A stretch of DNA of 64,000 nt, from positions 124,001 through 188,000 of the forward strand of contig JAHCID010000002.1 in assembly GCA_026129405.1 (NCBI GenBank). Reading direction: 5' to 3'. Positions 15,985-25,114 of this stretch are shown piece after piece. A program made the position numbers and the translations under genes. The DNA comes from a bacterium (GTDB lineage: Bacteria > Desulfobacterota > Binatia > DP-6). Every line of letters starts with the position of its first letter. Positions within the stretch are counted from its first letter, which is position 1. The notes under the pieces were generated by a model that had not been told where the DNA came from, did no database searches, and was given only the letters and a program-made list of their open reading frames with translations.

Positions 15985-18834
15985 ATGGCCGGCCGCATCA
16001 GCATCCGCGGGGCCCGGGGCCACAACCTCGACAACGTCGACGTCGACATCCCGCGCGAGCGGCTCGTGGTCGTCACGGGGCTCTCGGGGTCGGGGAAGTC
16101 GACGCTCGCCTTCGACACGCTCTACGCCGAGGGCCAGCGGCGCTACGTGGAGTCGCTGTCGGCCTACGCGCGGCAGTTCCTCGAGCAGATGGAGAAGCCG
16201 GACTGCGACGGCATCGAGGGCTTGTCGCCGGCGATCGCCATCGAGCAGAAGGGCGTCGGCCGCAATCCGCGCTCGACCGTCGGTACGGTCACCGAGATCG
16301 CCGACTACCTGCGGCTGCTGTTCGCGCGCGTCGGCCATCCGCGCTGCTGGGTGTGCGGGCGCGAGATCGCCGCGCAGTCGGCGCCGCAGGTCGTCGATCG
16401 GCTCGCCCGCCTGCCGGAGGGCACGAAGCTGTGGGTGTACGCGCCGGTGGTGCGCGACCGGAAGGGCGAGCACAGGAAGGAGCTCGACGACCTTCGCCGC
16501 GGCGGCTTCGTGCGGGTCCGCGTCGACGGCACGCTGCGCGAGCTGAGCGAGGACATCGCGCTTGCGCGCACCCAGCGGCACACGATCGAGGTGCTCGTCG
16601 ACCGCGTGATCGTGCGCCCGGGCATCGAGCGGCGGCTGGCCGAAGCGGTGGAGGTGGCGTTCCGTCACGCCGACGGCATCGCGCTGCTCGAGTCGACCGA
16701 GCCGGGCGCCGACGCGGCGCAGGCGCTCTTCTTCAGCGAGCGGCACGCGTGCCCCGTCGACGGCACGTCGTACCCGGAGATCGCGCCGCGCTTCTTCTCC
16801 TTCAACAGCCCGCAGGGTGCGTGCCCGACCTGCGGCGGGCTCGGCGTCCTGCGCCGGATCGACCCGGCGCTGCTCGTCGCGCACCCGGAGCGGCCCCTGC
16901 CGGGCACGCTCGGCGGCGGGCTGCTGCGCGTGCTGCCCGGCTTCGACGAGGCCTGGGCGACCCTGGCGCGTCACGCCGGCGTCGCCGTCGACATGCCGTG
17001 GGACGAGCTGCCCGAGGCGGCGCGCCGGCTCGTCCTCGACGGGTCCGGCGACGCGCCGATCCGCCTCGGCGGCCGCAAGGCGACGAAGCCGTGGGAGGGT
17101 CTGCTGCCGCTCCTCGCGCGCCGCCAGCGCGAGTCGACGAAGGGCTGGGTGCGCGACGAGATCGACGCGCTCGTCGCCGAGACGCGTTGCCCGGACTGCG
17201 AGGGCACACGCCTGCGGCGCGAGGTGCGCTTCGTGCTGCTGGGCGAGCGCAGCATCGTCGACGTCAGCGCCATGCCCATCCGCGATCTCGTGATCTTCCT
17301 CGACGGCCTCGCGCTCGCGCCGACCGAGCAGGCGATCGCGACGCCCATCCTGAAGGACCTGCGTGCCCGCCTCGGCTTCCTCCTCGACGTCGGCCTCGAC
17401 TACCTGACGCTGGACCGCGGCGCCGCGACGCTCTCCGGCGGGGAAGGGCAGCGCATCCGTCTCGCCACCCAGATCGGGTCGCGGCTGACGGGCGTCCTCT
17501 ACGTGCTCGACGAGCCGTCGATCGGGCTCCACCAGCGCGACAACGCCCGGCTCCTCGAGACGCTTCTGCGGCTGCGCGATCTCGGCAACACGGTCGTGGT
17601 CGTCGAGCACGATCCCGACGTCATCCTCGCCGCCGACCACGTCATCGACATGGGGCCCGGCGCCGGCGTCCACGGCGGGCGCGTCGTGGCCGAGGGCACG
17701 CCGGCCGAGGTGATGGCGAACCCGGCGTCGCTGACGGGGCAGTACCTCTCGGGCGCGCTCGCGATTCCGGTGCCGGCCCAGCGGCGGCGCGGAGCCGGGT
17801 GGTCGATCGGCGTGCGCGACGCCTCGGCGCACAACCTGCGCCATCTCGACGTGCAGATCCCGCTCGGCACCATGACGTGCGTCACCGGCGTCTCGGGGTC
17901 GGGCAAGTCGACGCTGGTCGTCGACACGCTCTACCGGGCGCTGGCCCGCAAGCTCGGCGCCGGGCGCGACGAGCCGGGGGCGCACGCGGAGATCGTCGGC
18001 TGGCAGCTGGTCGACAAGGTCATCGAGATCGATCAGGCCCCGATCGGCCGCACCCCGCGCTCGAACCCCGCCACCTACACGGGGCTCTTCGCCCCGATCC
18101 GCGACCTGTTCGCGCAGCTCCCCGAGTCGCGCGCGCGCGGCTGGGGGCCGGGGCGCTTCTCCTTCAACGTGAAGGGCGGGCGCTGCGAGGCCTGCGCCGG
18201 CGACGGCGTCATCGCCATCGAGATGCACTTCCTGCCGGACGTGTACGTCACCTGCGACGTCTGCCGGGGCCGCCGCTACGAGCGCGACACCCTCGAGGTG
18301 ACGCTGAAGGGCCTCTCGATCGCCGACGTCCTCGACTTGACCGTCGCCGAAGCGCTCGAGGTGCTGGCCAACTTCCCGGCCGTGCGCACGCGGCTCGAGG
18401 TGCTGCGCGAGGTCGGGCTCGACTACCTGCGCCTCGGGCAGTCCGGGACGACTCTCTCCGGCGGCGAGGCCCAGCGCGTCAAGTTGGCGAGAGAGCTGGC
18501 GAAACGTGCCACCGGCCGGACGCTCTACGTGCTCGACGAGCCGACCACGGGGCTGCACTTCGACGACGTCCGCCGCCTCCTCGAGGTCCTCCAGCGCCTG
18601 GTCGACGCCGGCAACACGGTGCTGCTGATCGAGCACAACCTCGACGTCATCAAGAGCGCCGACCACGTGATCGATCTCGGCCCCGAGGGCGGCGAGCTGG
18701 GGGGCCGGATCGTCGTCACCGGGAGCCCCGAGGCCGTCGCGGCCTGCGAGGCGTCGCACACCGGGCAGGTGCTGCGTCGGGTGCTCGCCGCGGGAGCGCC
18801 GGAAAAGTCGTCCGCCGCTCCGCGTCGGCCTTGA
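15985..18834 (+). CDS. uvrA: excinuclease ABC subunit UvrA
   Basis: UvrA is the damage-sensing ATPase of nucleotide excision repair. The 949-residue protein has two ABC modules: GLSGSGKST with signature [12 protein letters not shown] and [11 protein letters not shown], then GVSGSGKST with [12 protein letters not shown] and [11 protein letters not shown]. The C-terminal zinc finger is complete (CEACAGDG ... CDVCRGR). In the first zinc finger the N-terminal pair reads ACPVDG, so the second cysteine is replaced by Asp, while CPTC follows. The ATG at 15985 lies 17 bases after the phosphohexomutase stop. Confidence 0.96.
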   Translation: MAGRISIRGARGHNLDNVDVDIPRERLVVVTGLSGSGKSTLAFDTLYAEGQRRYVESLSAYARQFLEQMEKPDCDGIEGLSPAIAIEQKGVGRNPRSTVGTVTEIADYLRLLFARVGHPRCWVCGREIAAQSAPQVVDRLARLPEGTKLWVYAPVVRDRKGEHRKELDDLRRGGFVRVRVDGTLRELSEDIALARTQRHTIEVLVDRVIVRPGIERRLAEAVEVAFRHADGIALLESTEPGADAAQALFFSERHACPVDGTSYPEIAPRFFSFNSPQGACPTCGGLGVLRRIDPALLVAHPERPLPGTLGGGLLRVLPGFDEAWATLARHAGVAVDMPWDELPEAARRLVLDGSGDAPIRLGGRKATKPWEGLLPLLARRQRESTKGWVRDEIDALVAETRCPDCEGTRLRREVRFVLLGERSIVDVSAMPIRDLVIFLDGLALAPTEQAIATPILKDLRARLGFLLDVGLDYLTLDRGAATLSGGEGQRIRLATQIGSRLTGVLYVLDEPSIGLHQRDNARLLETLLRLRDLGNTVVVVEHDPDVILAADHVIDMGPGAGVHGGRVVAEGTPAEVMANPASLTGQYLSGALAIPVPAQRRRGAGWSIGVRDASAHNLRHLDVQIPLGTMTCVTGVSGSGKSTLVVDTLYRALARKLGAGRDEPGAHAEIVGWQLVDKVIEIDQAPIGRTPRSNPATYTGLFAPIRDLFAQLPESRARGWGPGRFSFNVKGGRCEACAGDGVIAIEMHFLPDVYVTCDVCRGRRYERDTLEVTLKGLSIADVLDLTVAEALEVLANFPAVRTRLEVLREVGLDYLRLGQSGTTLSGGEAQRVKLARELAKRATGRTLYVLDEPTTGLHFDDVRRLLEVLQRLVDAGNTVLLIEHNLDVIKSADHVIDLGPEGGELGGRIVVTGSPEAVAACEASHTGQVLRRVLAAGAPEKSSAAPRRP

Positions 18835-18860
18835 CAGACCCCGACCCGGCGACCTTAACT
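18831..18860 (+). promoter_or_regulatory. possible promoter for the isc operon
   Basis: A perfect TTGACA at 18831-18836 overlaps the uvrA stop. A weak TTAACT lies 18 bases downstream at 18855-18860. A small hairpin GGACC-TCTCC-GGTCC follows at 18861-18875, before iscS. The -35 box is good but the -10 match is poor, so an activator or an Rrf2/IscR-type site could be involved. Confidence 0.3.
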
Positions 18861-18923
18861 GGACCTCTCCGGTCCGGATTGTCCGGTGCCGGCAGCAGGA
18901 GGCAGGAGCCCGAGGCGTAACCC

Positions 18924-20189
18924 ATGACGACGCGCGCGATCTACATGGACAACCACGCGACGACCCCCGTCGACCCGCGGGTGCTCGCCGCCATGCTGCC
19001 GTACTTCAACGACACCTTCGGCAACGCCGCCAGCCGCAGCCACGGCTTCGGATGGGAGGCGGAGAAGGCGGTCGACGCTGCCCGCGAGCAGGTCGCGCGG
19101 CTCATAAACGCGAGGTCGAAGGACATCGTGTTCACGAGCGGCGCCACCGAGTCCGACAACCTGGCGCTGCAGGGCGTGATCGAGTTCTACAAGGACAGGG
19201 GCAACCACATCGTCACACAGGTCACCGAGCACAAGGCGATCCTCGACACCTGCCGGATGCTCGAGCGCAAGGGCCTGGCGACGGTCACCTATCTGCCCGT
19301 CGACCGCTACGGCATGGTCGATCCGGACGACGTCCGCAAGGCGATCACCGACAAGACGGTGCTGGTGTCGATCATGTTCGCGAACAACGAGATCGGCACC
19401 GTCCAGCCGCTGGCCGAGATCGGGAAGATCACGCGCGAGAAGGGCGTCCTCTTCCACAGCGACGCCGTCCAGGGCATGGGCAAGCTGCCGCTCGACGTCG
19501 AGGCGATGCACATCGACATCCTGTCCCTCACGGCCCACAAGATCTACGGCCCGAAGGGCATCGGCGCGATCTACGTGCGCTCGAAGGGTCCGCGCGTGCG
19601 CCTGACGCCGATCATCCACGGCGGCGGCCACGAGCGCGGCATGCGCTCCGGCACGCTGAACGTCCCCGGCATCGTCGGGCTCGGCACGGCGTGCGAGATC
19701 GCGCGTGAGACGATGGCCGACGAGAGCCAGCGTATCCTCGGCCTGCGCGAGCGCCTGCGCGACGGCCTCTGGTCGGAGCTCGACGAGGTCTATCTGAACG
19801 GGCACCCGACCCACCGCCTGCCCGGCAACCTGAACGTCAGCTTCGCCTTCGTCGAGGGTGAGTCGCTGCTGATGGGGCTCAACGGCTCGGGCACGCCGAT
19901 CACGGTCGGCAGCGGCGGGCCGGCGCCCATCGCGGTGTCGTCGGGCTCGGCGTGCACGTCGGCGACGCTCGAGCCGTCCTACGTGCTGAAGGCGATCGGC
20001 GTCGGCGACGATCTCGCCCACACCTCGATCCGCTTCGGCCTCGGCCGGTTCAACACGGTGGAAGAGGTCGACTACGTGCTGGAGCGCGTGGTCCACGAGG
20101 TGCGGCGGCTGCGCGACCTGTCGCCGCTCTACGAGATGATGAAGGAAGGCATCGACCTGAAGTCGGTGTCCTGGCAGCGCGAGCACTGA
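18924..20189 (+). CDS. iscS: cysteine desulfurase IscS
   Basis: It is the pyridoxal-phosphate enzyme that takes sulfur from cysteine for iron-sulfur cluster assembly. The 421-residue protein starts [16 protein letters not shown], has the PLP lysine at position 206 in SLTAHKIYG (same number as E. coli IscS) and the active cysteine at ~344 in [19 protein letters not shown]. The C-terminus ends with the IscU-contacting region ([17 protein letters not shown]). Compared with E. coli, about 14 extra residues rich in Gly/Ser/Pro ([17 protein letters not shown]) stand just before the active-cysteine loop. It is the first gene of iscS-iscU-iscA-hscB-hscA. Confidence 0.95.
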   Translation: MTTRAIYMDNHATTPVDPRVLAAMLPYFNDTFGNAASRSHGFGWEAEKAVDAAREQVARLINARSKDIVFTSGATESDNLALQGVIEFYKDRGNHIVTQVTEHKAILDTCRMLERKGLATVTYLPVDRYGMVDPDDVRKAITDKTVLVSIMFANNEIGTVQPLAEIGKITREKGVLFHSDAVQGMGKLPLDVEAMHIDILSLTAHKIYGPKGIGAIYVRSKGPRVRLTPIIHGGGHERGMRSGTLNVPGIVGLGTACEIARETMADESQRILGLRERLRDGLWSELDEVYLNGHPTHRLPGNLNVSFAFVEGESLLMGLNGSGTPITVGSGGPAPIAVSSGSACTSATLEPSYVLKAIGVGDDLAHTSIRFGLGRFNTVEEVDYVLERVVHEVRRLRDLSPLYEMMKEGIDLKSVSWQREH

Positions 20190-20199
20190 GGAGCATCCC

Positions 20200-20625
20200 A
20201 TGGCCTACAGCGACAAGGTGATCGATCACTACGCGAACCCGCGCAACGTGGGCTCGATGGCGAAGGACGACCCCAGCGTCGGCACCGGCGTCGTCGGCGC
20301 GCCCGAGTGCGGCGACGTCATGAAGCTGCAGCTGAAGATCAACGACGCTGGCGTGGTCGAGGACGCGAAGTTCAAGACCTTCGGCTGCGGCAGCGCGATC
20401 GCGAGCTCGAGCTACGTGACCGAGCTGGTGAAGGGGAAGACGGTCGACGAGGTGCTGGCGATCAAGAACACCCACATCGTCGAGGAGCTGTCCCTGCCGC
20501 CGGTGAAGATCCACTGCTCGGTGCTGGCCGAAGACGGCATCAAGGCCGCGGTCGCCGATTGGAAGAAGAAGCGCGAGGGCGCCGAGCCGGAGGCGACGGC
20601 CGAGAAGGCCGCCGCGGCCAAGTGA
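20200..20625 (+). CDS. iscU: iron-sulfur cluster scaffold IscU
   Basis: IscU is the scaffold on which [2Fe-2S] clusters are built before transfer by HscA/HscB. The cluster ligand cysteines sit at 37 (GAPECGDV), 63 (FGCGSAI) and 106 (KIHCSVLA), exactly the E. coli positions, with the HscA recognition motif LPPVK at 99-103. The product has 141 residues; the last ~15 are Glu/Ala-rich and extra to the family (~128). It lies 10 bases after iscS and its TGA overlaps the iscA GTG. Confidence 0.95.
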   Translation: MAYSDKVIDHYANPRNVGSMAKDDPSVGTGVVGAPECGDVMKLQLKINDAGVVEDAKFKTFGCGSAIASSSYVTELVKGKTVDEVLAIKNTHIVEELSLPPVKIHCSVLAEDGIKAAVADWKKKREGAEPEATAEKAAAAK

Positions 20626-20999
20626 CCGCGACGAATCCCACTCCCTCTGCGCCGGCCCCCCGGCCGGCGACGGCTGCGCTCATCGGGATGACCGACCAGG
20701 CGGCGCAGCGCATCCATGCGCTCGTCGCCGAGAAGGGCCTCCCGGACGCCGGCCTGCGCGTCAAGGTCGTCGGCGGCGGCTGCTCGGGGCTGACCTACAA
20801 GATGGACATCGACCAGCAGCGCGACGGCGACAAGGTGTTCGAGCACGCCGGCGCGAAGATGCTCGTCGACCGCAAGAGCTTTCTCTACCTGAAGGGCACC
20901 GAGCTCGACTTCTCCGACGACCTCATGGCGTCGGGCTTCGTGCTCCAGAACCCCAACGTGAAGCGGACCTGCGGCTGCGGGTCTTCGTTCGTGGTGTGA
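20622..20999 (+). CDS. iscA: IscA/ErpA-type A-type iron-sulfur carrier
   Basis: A-type carriers deliver clusters or iron to target proteins. The 125-residue product has the three ligand cysteines in VVGGGCSGLTYKM and KRTCGCGSSF. The core begins at MTDQAAQRIHAL; the first ~22 residues are a Pro/Ala-rich extension. The GTG at 20622 overlaps the iscU stop as GTGA, which supports it over the ATG within the core (~20688), though that ATG would also give a full-length family domain. No ferredoxin gene accompanies the cluster. Confidence 0.9.
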   Translation: MTATNPTPSAPAPRPATAALIGMTDQAAQRIHALVAEKGLPDAGLRVKVVGGGCSGLTYKMDIDQQRDGDKVFEHAGAKMLVDRKSFLYLKGTELDFSDDLMASGFVLQNPNVKRTCGCGSSFVV

Positions 21000-21006
21000 C
21001 CGGACG

Positions 21007-21648
21007 ATGCACGCGACGGCGGCGACGAACGGGTGCTGGCGCTGCGCCGGCCCGACGACGGGCGGGCTCGCTTGTCCGCAATGCGGCGCCCCCCAGGCGC
21101 TCGGCGCCGGCGCCGACCTGTACGCGGTGCTCGGACTGACGCGGCGGCTCGCCGTCGACGTCGCCGATCTCGAGCAGCGCTGGCACGACGTCTCGCGCGT
21201 CGTGCACCCGGATCGTCACCAGACCGCCGGTGCGCGCGACCGCGAGCTGAGCCTCGCCGCCAGCGCGGCTGCGAACCGTGCCTGGCGCACGCTGCGCGAG
21301 CCCGTCGCGCGCGGCCGCTACTGGCTCGAGCTGCACGGCCGTTCGCTGGGGCAGGACAACAACCGCGTCCCCGCCGCGCTCGCCGCCGAGGTGTTCGGGA
21401 CCCAGGAGCGGCTCGAGGAGCTGCGCGACGCCGAGCCTTCCGTCCGCCGGCGCGAGGCGCAGGCCATCCAGGGCGGTCTCGACGCCCGCATCGCCGCGTC
21501 GATCGCCGACCTGCGCGCACGCTACGTCGCCTGGGACGCCGCCGATCCGGCGGCGCCGGCGGTACTCGACGAGCTGAAGACGCGGCTCTCCGAGATCGCC
21601 TACCTGCGTACGCTGCGCGACGACGTCGCCGAGGCGGCGGAGGCCTGA
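21007..21648 (+). CDS. hscB: J-domain co-chaperone HscB with N-terminal CxxC pairs
   Basis: HscB delivers IscU to HscA and stimulates its ATPase. The 213-residue protein has a J domain at ~38-110 with the HPD motif (RVVHPDRHQ) and a C-terminal three-helix IscU-binding domain. The first 35 residues carry two CxxC pairs (GCWRCAGP ... LACPQCGAP), an arrangement known from mitochondrial HSC20/HSCB and absent in E. coli HscB. These probably bind zinc. The start is 7 bases after iscA. The ATG of hscA follows the TGA directly. Confidence 0.92.
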   Translation: MHATAATNGCWRCAGPTTGGLACPQCGAPQALGAGADLYAVLGLTRRLAVDVADLEQRWHDVSRVVHPDRHQTAGARDRELSLAASAAANRAWRTLREPVARGRYWLELHGRSLGQDNNRVPAALAAEVFGTQERLEELRDAEPSVRRREAQAIQGGLDARIAASIADLRARYVAWDAADPAAPAVLDELKTRLSEIAYLRTLRDDVAEAAEA

Positions 21649-23457
21649 ATGGAGCACGTCGTCGGCATCGACCTCGGCACCACGAACAGCCTGGTGGCGG
21701 TGCTCGGTCCGGACGGCCCGCGGGTGCTGCCGGATCCGAAGACGGGCTCGCGGCTGCTGCCGTCGGCGGTCGCGTTCCTGCCCGACGGCGAGGTGCGCGT
21801 CGGCGAGGCGGCGCGGGCGCTCGCGGGCGAGCTGCCGTTCGACGTCTTCCTGTCGGTGAAGCGCTTCATGGGCCTCGGCTTCGAACACGTCACCGCCGAC
21901 GACCGCCGCCGCTATCGCTTTGCGGAGCGGACGGCCGGGCCGGTGCGCTTCGTGGCGCAGGGGCACGAGATCACGCCGCCGCAGATCGCTGCGCACGTCC
22001 TGCGCGAGCTGAAGCGCTGGGCAGAGGCCGCTCTCGGTGCGCCGGTGAATCGCGCCGTCATCACCGTGCCGGCCTACTTCAACGACAGCCAGCGGCAGGC
22101 GACACGCGACGCGGGCCGCCTCGCCGGCTTCGAGGTGCTGCGGCTCGTGAACGAGCCGACGGCCGCGTCGCTCGCCTACGGCCTCGATCAGGGCGGCGAG
22201 GGCACGATCGCCGTCTACGACCTCGGCGGCGGCACGTTCGACGTCTCGATCCTGAAGCTGCGCGGCGGCGTCTTCGAGGTGCTCGCGACCGGCGGCGACA
22301 CGCGCCTCGGCGGTGACGATCTCGACGATCGTGTCGCCGGGCTGCTGCTCGCCGAGCTGCCCGCGGCGCTGCACGAGCACCCGCAGGTGCGGGCGCAGAT
22401 ACGCGCGCTGGCCGAACGTACGAAGATCGCGCTCTCCGACGCGGCGCAGACCACCGTCGAGCTCGGCCTGCCCGACGGCACGACCAAGCGCCGCACGGTC
22501 ACGCGCACCGAGCTCGAGGATGCCGTGCGCGACGTCGTCGAACGTACCAGCCGGCCGTGTCGCCAGGCGTTGCGCGATGCCGGCATCGAGGCGGGCGACG
22601 TCCAGGAAGTCATCGCCGTCGGCGGCTCGACGCGCGTGCCGCTGGTCCGGGCGCATATGGAGCGCCTGTTCGGCCGACCGCCGCTGACGCGTCTCGATCC
22701 CGACGAGGTCGTCGCCCTCGGCGCCGGCATCCAGGCCGGCATCCTGACCGGCGGCCAGCGCGACATGCTATTGCTCGACGTGATCCCGCTGTCGCTCGGC
22801 ATCGAGACGATGGGCGGCGTCTTCACGCGGCTCATCGACCGCAACAACACGATCCCGGTCGGCGTGAAGGAGACGTTCACGACGGCGGTCGACGGCCAGA
22901 CGGCGGTCGACATCCACGTCCTCCAGGGCGAGCGCGAGCTGGCGGCCGACAACCGCAGCCTCGCCCGCTTCGAGATCCCCGTCGACCCGCTGCCGGCCGG
23001 CGTACCACGCCTCGAGGTGACGTTCCTGGTCGACGCCAACGGCATCCTCTCGGTCACGGCGATCGATCTGCGCAGCGGCCGCGAGCGCACCGCGCTGGTG
23101 AAGCCGTCGTACGGGCTCACCGACGAGGAGATCGAGCGCATGCTCGAGGAGTCGTTCGACTTCGCCGAGTCGGACGTCGAGCAGCGCTTCCTGCGCGAAG
23201 CCCGCGTCGACGCGGACGGCATCCTGCACGCCACCCGGGGCCAGCTCGTGAAGCACGCGGACCTGCTGCTGGCGGGCGAGGGCGAGGCCATCCGGGCGGC
23301 CATGACGGCGCTCGAGGCTGCTTCGGCGTGCGAGGACCACCTGGCCATCCGGGATGCCGTGGACGCGCTCTCGCATACCACCGAGCCGTTCGCCCAGCGC
23401 ATCATGGACGGCGCGCTCCAGGAAGCCGTCGGCGGACGGACGTTGGAGGACCTGTAG
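21649..23457 (+). CDS. hscA: Hsp70-family chaperone HscA
   Basis: HscA uses ATP to drive cluster transfer from IscU. The 602-residue protein has the Hsp70 ATPase motifs [49 protein letters not shown] and AVGGSTRVP, and a beta-sandwich substrate domain from ~375 ([14 protein letters not shown]). The C-terminal lid is short, as in HscA (E. coli HscA 616). It lacks the acidic C-terminal EEVD-like tail of DnaK. Context in the isc operon distinguishes it from DnaK. Confidence 0.94.
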   Translation: MEHVVGIDLGTTNSLVAVLGPDGPRVLPDPKTGSRLLPSAVAFLPDGEVRVGEAARALAGELPFDVFLSVKRFMGLGFEHVTADDRRRYRFAERTAGPVRFVAQGHEITPPQIAAHVLRELKRWAEAALGAPVNRAVITVPAYFNDSQRQATRDAGRLAGFEVLRLVNEPTAASLAYGLDQGGEGTIAVYDLGGGTFDVSILKLRGGVFEVLATGGDTRLGGDDLDDRVAGLLLAELPAALHEHPQVRAQIRALAERTKIALSDAAQTTVELGLPDGTTKRRTVTRTELEDAVRDVVERTSRPCRQALRDAGIEAGDVQEVIAVGGSTRVPLVRAHMERLFGRPPLTRLDPDEVVALGAGIQAGILTGGQRDMLLLDVIPLSLGIETMGGVFTRLIDRNNTIPVGVKETFTTAVDGQTAVDIHVLQGERELAADNRSLARFEIPVDPLPAGVPRLEVTFLVDANGILSVTAIDLRSGRERTALVKPSYGLTDEEIERMLEESFDFAESDVEQRFLREARVDADGILHATRGQLVKHADLLLAGEGEAIRAAMTALEAASACEDHLAIRDAVDALSHTTEPFAQRIMDGALQEAVGGRTLEDL

Positions 23458-23460
23458 GCC

Positions 23461-23919
23461 ATGGCGTTCCTTCAGGTGAGCCGTAAGGTGGACTATGCCC
23501 TTCGGGCCGTCATCCACCTCGCCGAGGAAGAGGCCAACGACCGCAGCTGCGTCCTTTCCGAGATCGCGGAGCGGGAGCGCATGCCCCGGCAGTTCCTCGA
23601 GAAGATCGTGCAGCAGCTGATCCACGCCGGACTGGTGAAGTCCCGCCGCGGGCCGCGCGGCGGCTACGCGCTGGCCAAGCCCGCGGAGCAGATGACCTTC
23701 CGGGACGTGATCGAGGCCGTCGAAGGTCCCATCTCCCTGAACGTCTGCGTGGGCGACCATCCCGACTGCTTCCTCCTGGGCGCATGCGGCATGAACCGCG
23801 TATGGGCCGAGGGCCAGCGGCGGGTGGTCGATCTCTTCGAGAACACGACGATCGCCTCGGTCAGCCAGCCCCCGGCGTTCGATCCGTCGAAGGCCCTGGC
23901 GAAGGCGCAGACGACCTGA
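23461..23919 (+). CDS. Rrf2-family transcription regulator, IscR-like, at the end of the isc operon
   Basis: The 152-residue protein has an Rrf2 winged helix at 1-80 (VSRKVDYALRAVIHLAEEE, RQFLEKIVQQL, SRRGPRGGYAL) and three cysteines at ~96-109 (CVGDHPDCFLLGAC) where IscR binds a [2Fe-2S] cluster. Spacing is C-X6-C-X5-C rather than the C-X5-C-X5-C of E. coli IscR. It starts 3 bases after the hscA stop, so it is in the same operon but last instead of first. By analogy it senses cluster supply and represses isc; the exact target is inferred. The C-terminal ~25 residues are unstructured. Confidence 0.88.
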   Translation: MAFLQVSRKVDYALRAVIHLAEEEANDRSCVLSEIAERERMPRQFLEKIVQQLIHAGLVKSRRGPRGGYALAKPAEQMTFRDVIEAVEGPISLNVCVGDHPDCFLLGACGMNRVWAEGQRRVVDLFENTTIASVSQPPAFDPSKALAKAQTT

Positions 23920-23993
23920 ATTTCCCCCGGGGGGGCCCGTCCAACCGACCGTTGACGCGCTCCTCGGGAGCGCATCCGGACGAGGAAAGGACG

Positions 23994-24428
23994 ATGAGCG
24001 AGCGACCCGACGCAGCCCCCGAAGACCGGCACGACGAGCGCGTGCCGGGCCTGTTCCAGCCCGACACCATTCTTCCCACCCAGTACTTCGACCGGCTGCG
24101 CCGCCGCACCGAGTACGACGGTGAGCGCCGTCTGATGATCGCGGTTCTCGAGGACGCGGTCGACGTCTACCGCAAGCTGGCTGGCGCGCGGGACAACCGC
24201 CGGCGGGCCCTCTTCGAAGACGCCGAGGCGTGGCTCGAGAGCAACGACCGTACGTGGATCTTCTCGTTCGAGAACATCTGCGACGTGCTGGGGCTCGATT
24301 CGGGCTATCTGCGCCGCGGCTTGCATGCCTATCGTCGCCGCATGGGCGAGCCGAGCCCGCGGGTGGTGCCCCTGCACGTGGCCCGTGACGGCATGTTGCC
24401 GCCACTGCGCCGGGCCACCGGCTCCTGA
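23994..24428 (+). CDS. conserved small soluble protein, function unknown
   Basis: The 144-residue product is soluble and predicted mostly helical. Its centre contains RTWIFSFENICDVLGLDSGY followed by LRRGLHAYRRR, a pattern that looks like a conserved helix-turn-helix-like or protein-binding segment, but I cannot name a family. GAGGAAAGG precedes the ATG at 23994. Upstream are TTGACG at 23952-23957 and a hairpin GCGCTCC-TCG-GGAGCGC at 23957-23973, a possible promoter/operator. The gene is followed by an 11-bp hairpin, so it may be transcribed alone. Confidence 0.72.
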   Translation: MSERPDAAPEDRHDERVPGLFQPDTILPTQYFDRLRRRTEYDGERRLMIAVLEDAVDVYRKLAGARDNRRRALFEDAEAWLESNDRTWIFSFENICDVLGLDSGYLRRGLHAYRRRMGEPSPRVVPLHVARDGMLPPLRRATGS

Positions 24429-24434
24429 GTTGGT

Positions 24435-24468
24435 CGGCCATCGGGTGGCGCGTGCCGCCCGATGGCCG
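24435..24468 (+). terminator. perfect 11-bp stem-loop after the small conserved gene
   Basis: CGGCCATCGGG at 24435-24445 pairs with CCCGATGGCCG at 24458-24468; the 12-base loop has a short inner GGC/GCC pairing. No T-run follows. It separates the gene at 23994 from the acyl-carrier-like gene at 24498. Confidence 0.5.
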
Positions 24469-24497
24469 TCTCACGCCGACAGACGAGGAGGTGGACG

Positions 24498-25076
24498 ATG
24501 ACGACACGCGTGGACGAGCGCGCTCGCGAGCGTGACGTCGCCGTCGGCTTCGCCGAGCGCATCGAGCTGCGTGTGCGCGCCGTGGTCGCCGACGTGCTCG
24601 GCGTCTCGTCCGACGTGCTGGATTCCTCGGTGTCGCTGGTCGACGATCTCGCCGCCGACTCGCTCGATCTCGCCGAGCTGGCAGTCGCCCTCGAGACCGC
24701 GTTCGGGCTGCCGTTCGAGGAATCGGCCTTCGACGAGGTGCGTACCTACGAGGAGCTCGTCGCGCTCGTCATGCGCGCGGGCCGCGGCGTTCCGCTGCCC
24801 GCCGAGCTCGCCATCCGCGCGGCCATCATGGCTCCCGGGGGCGATCCGCAGCATCCCGTTCGGCACACGGGACCGTTCACCCCGTACGCTGCCCAGGCGC
24901 TCGCCGACGAAGCGTTGCACGCGGGGCGGGGGACGCGGCTCGAGGTCCGGGTGCGGCCGCCGTCGCCGACGGCCGTCGACGTGGTCGGAGCCCGCCTCGC
25001 CTGGCTGTGTGGCCGCGGTATCGACGTCGTCGTGCGGCCCGACCAGACGACCGGCGCACGCGCGCTGCGACTCTGA
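24498..25076 (+). CDS. acyl-carrier-protein-like protein with C-terminal extension
   Basis: Residues ~18-95 are an acyl carrier domain: VRAVVADVLGVSSDVLDSS, then the phosphopantetheine site LAADSLDLAELAVALE (Ser in DSLD), then FGLPFEESAFDEVRTYEELV. A further ~95 residues follow with no domain I recognise; they contain GPFTPYAAQALADEALHAG and a final VDVVVRP-type strand. The total of 192 residues is more than twice a normal ACP (~80). GGAGGTGGACG precedes the ATG at 24498. No fatty acid or polyketide synthase gene is adjacent, so the acyl cargo is unknown. Confidence 0.75.
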   Translation: MTTRVDERARERDVAVGFAERIELRVRAVVADVLGVSSDVLDSSVSLVDDLAADSLDLAELAVALETAFGLPFEESAFDEVRTYEELVALVMRAGRGVPLPAELAIRAAIMAPGGDPQHPVRHTGPFTPYAAQALADEALHAGRGTRLEVRVRPPSPTAVDVVGARLAWLCGRGIDVVVRPDQTTGARALRL

Positions 25077-25114
25077 CCCGGGCCGCCGGCGCGCCTTCCG
25101 GCGCCGGAGGTAGT

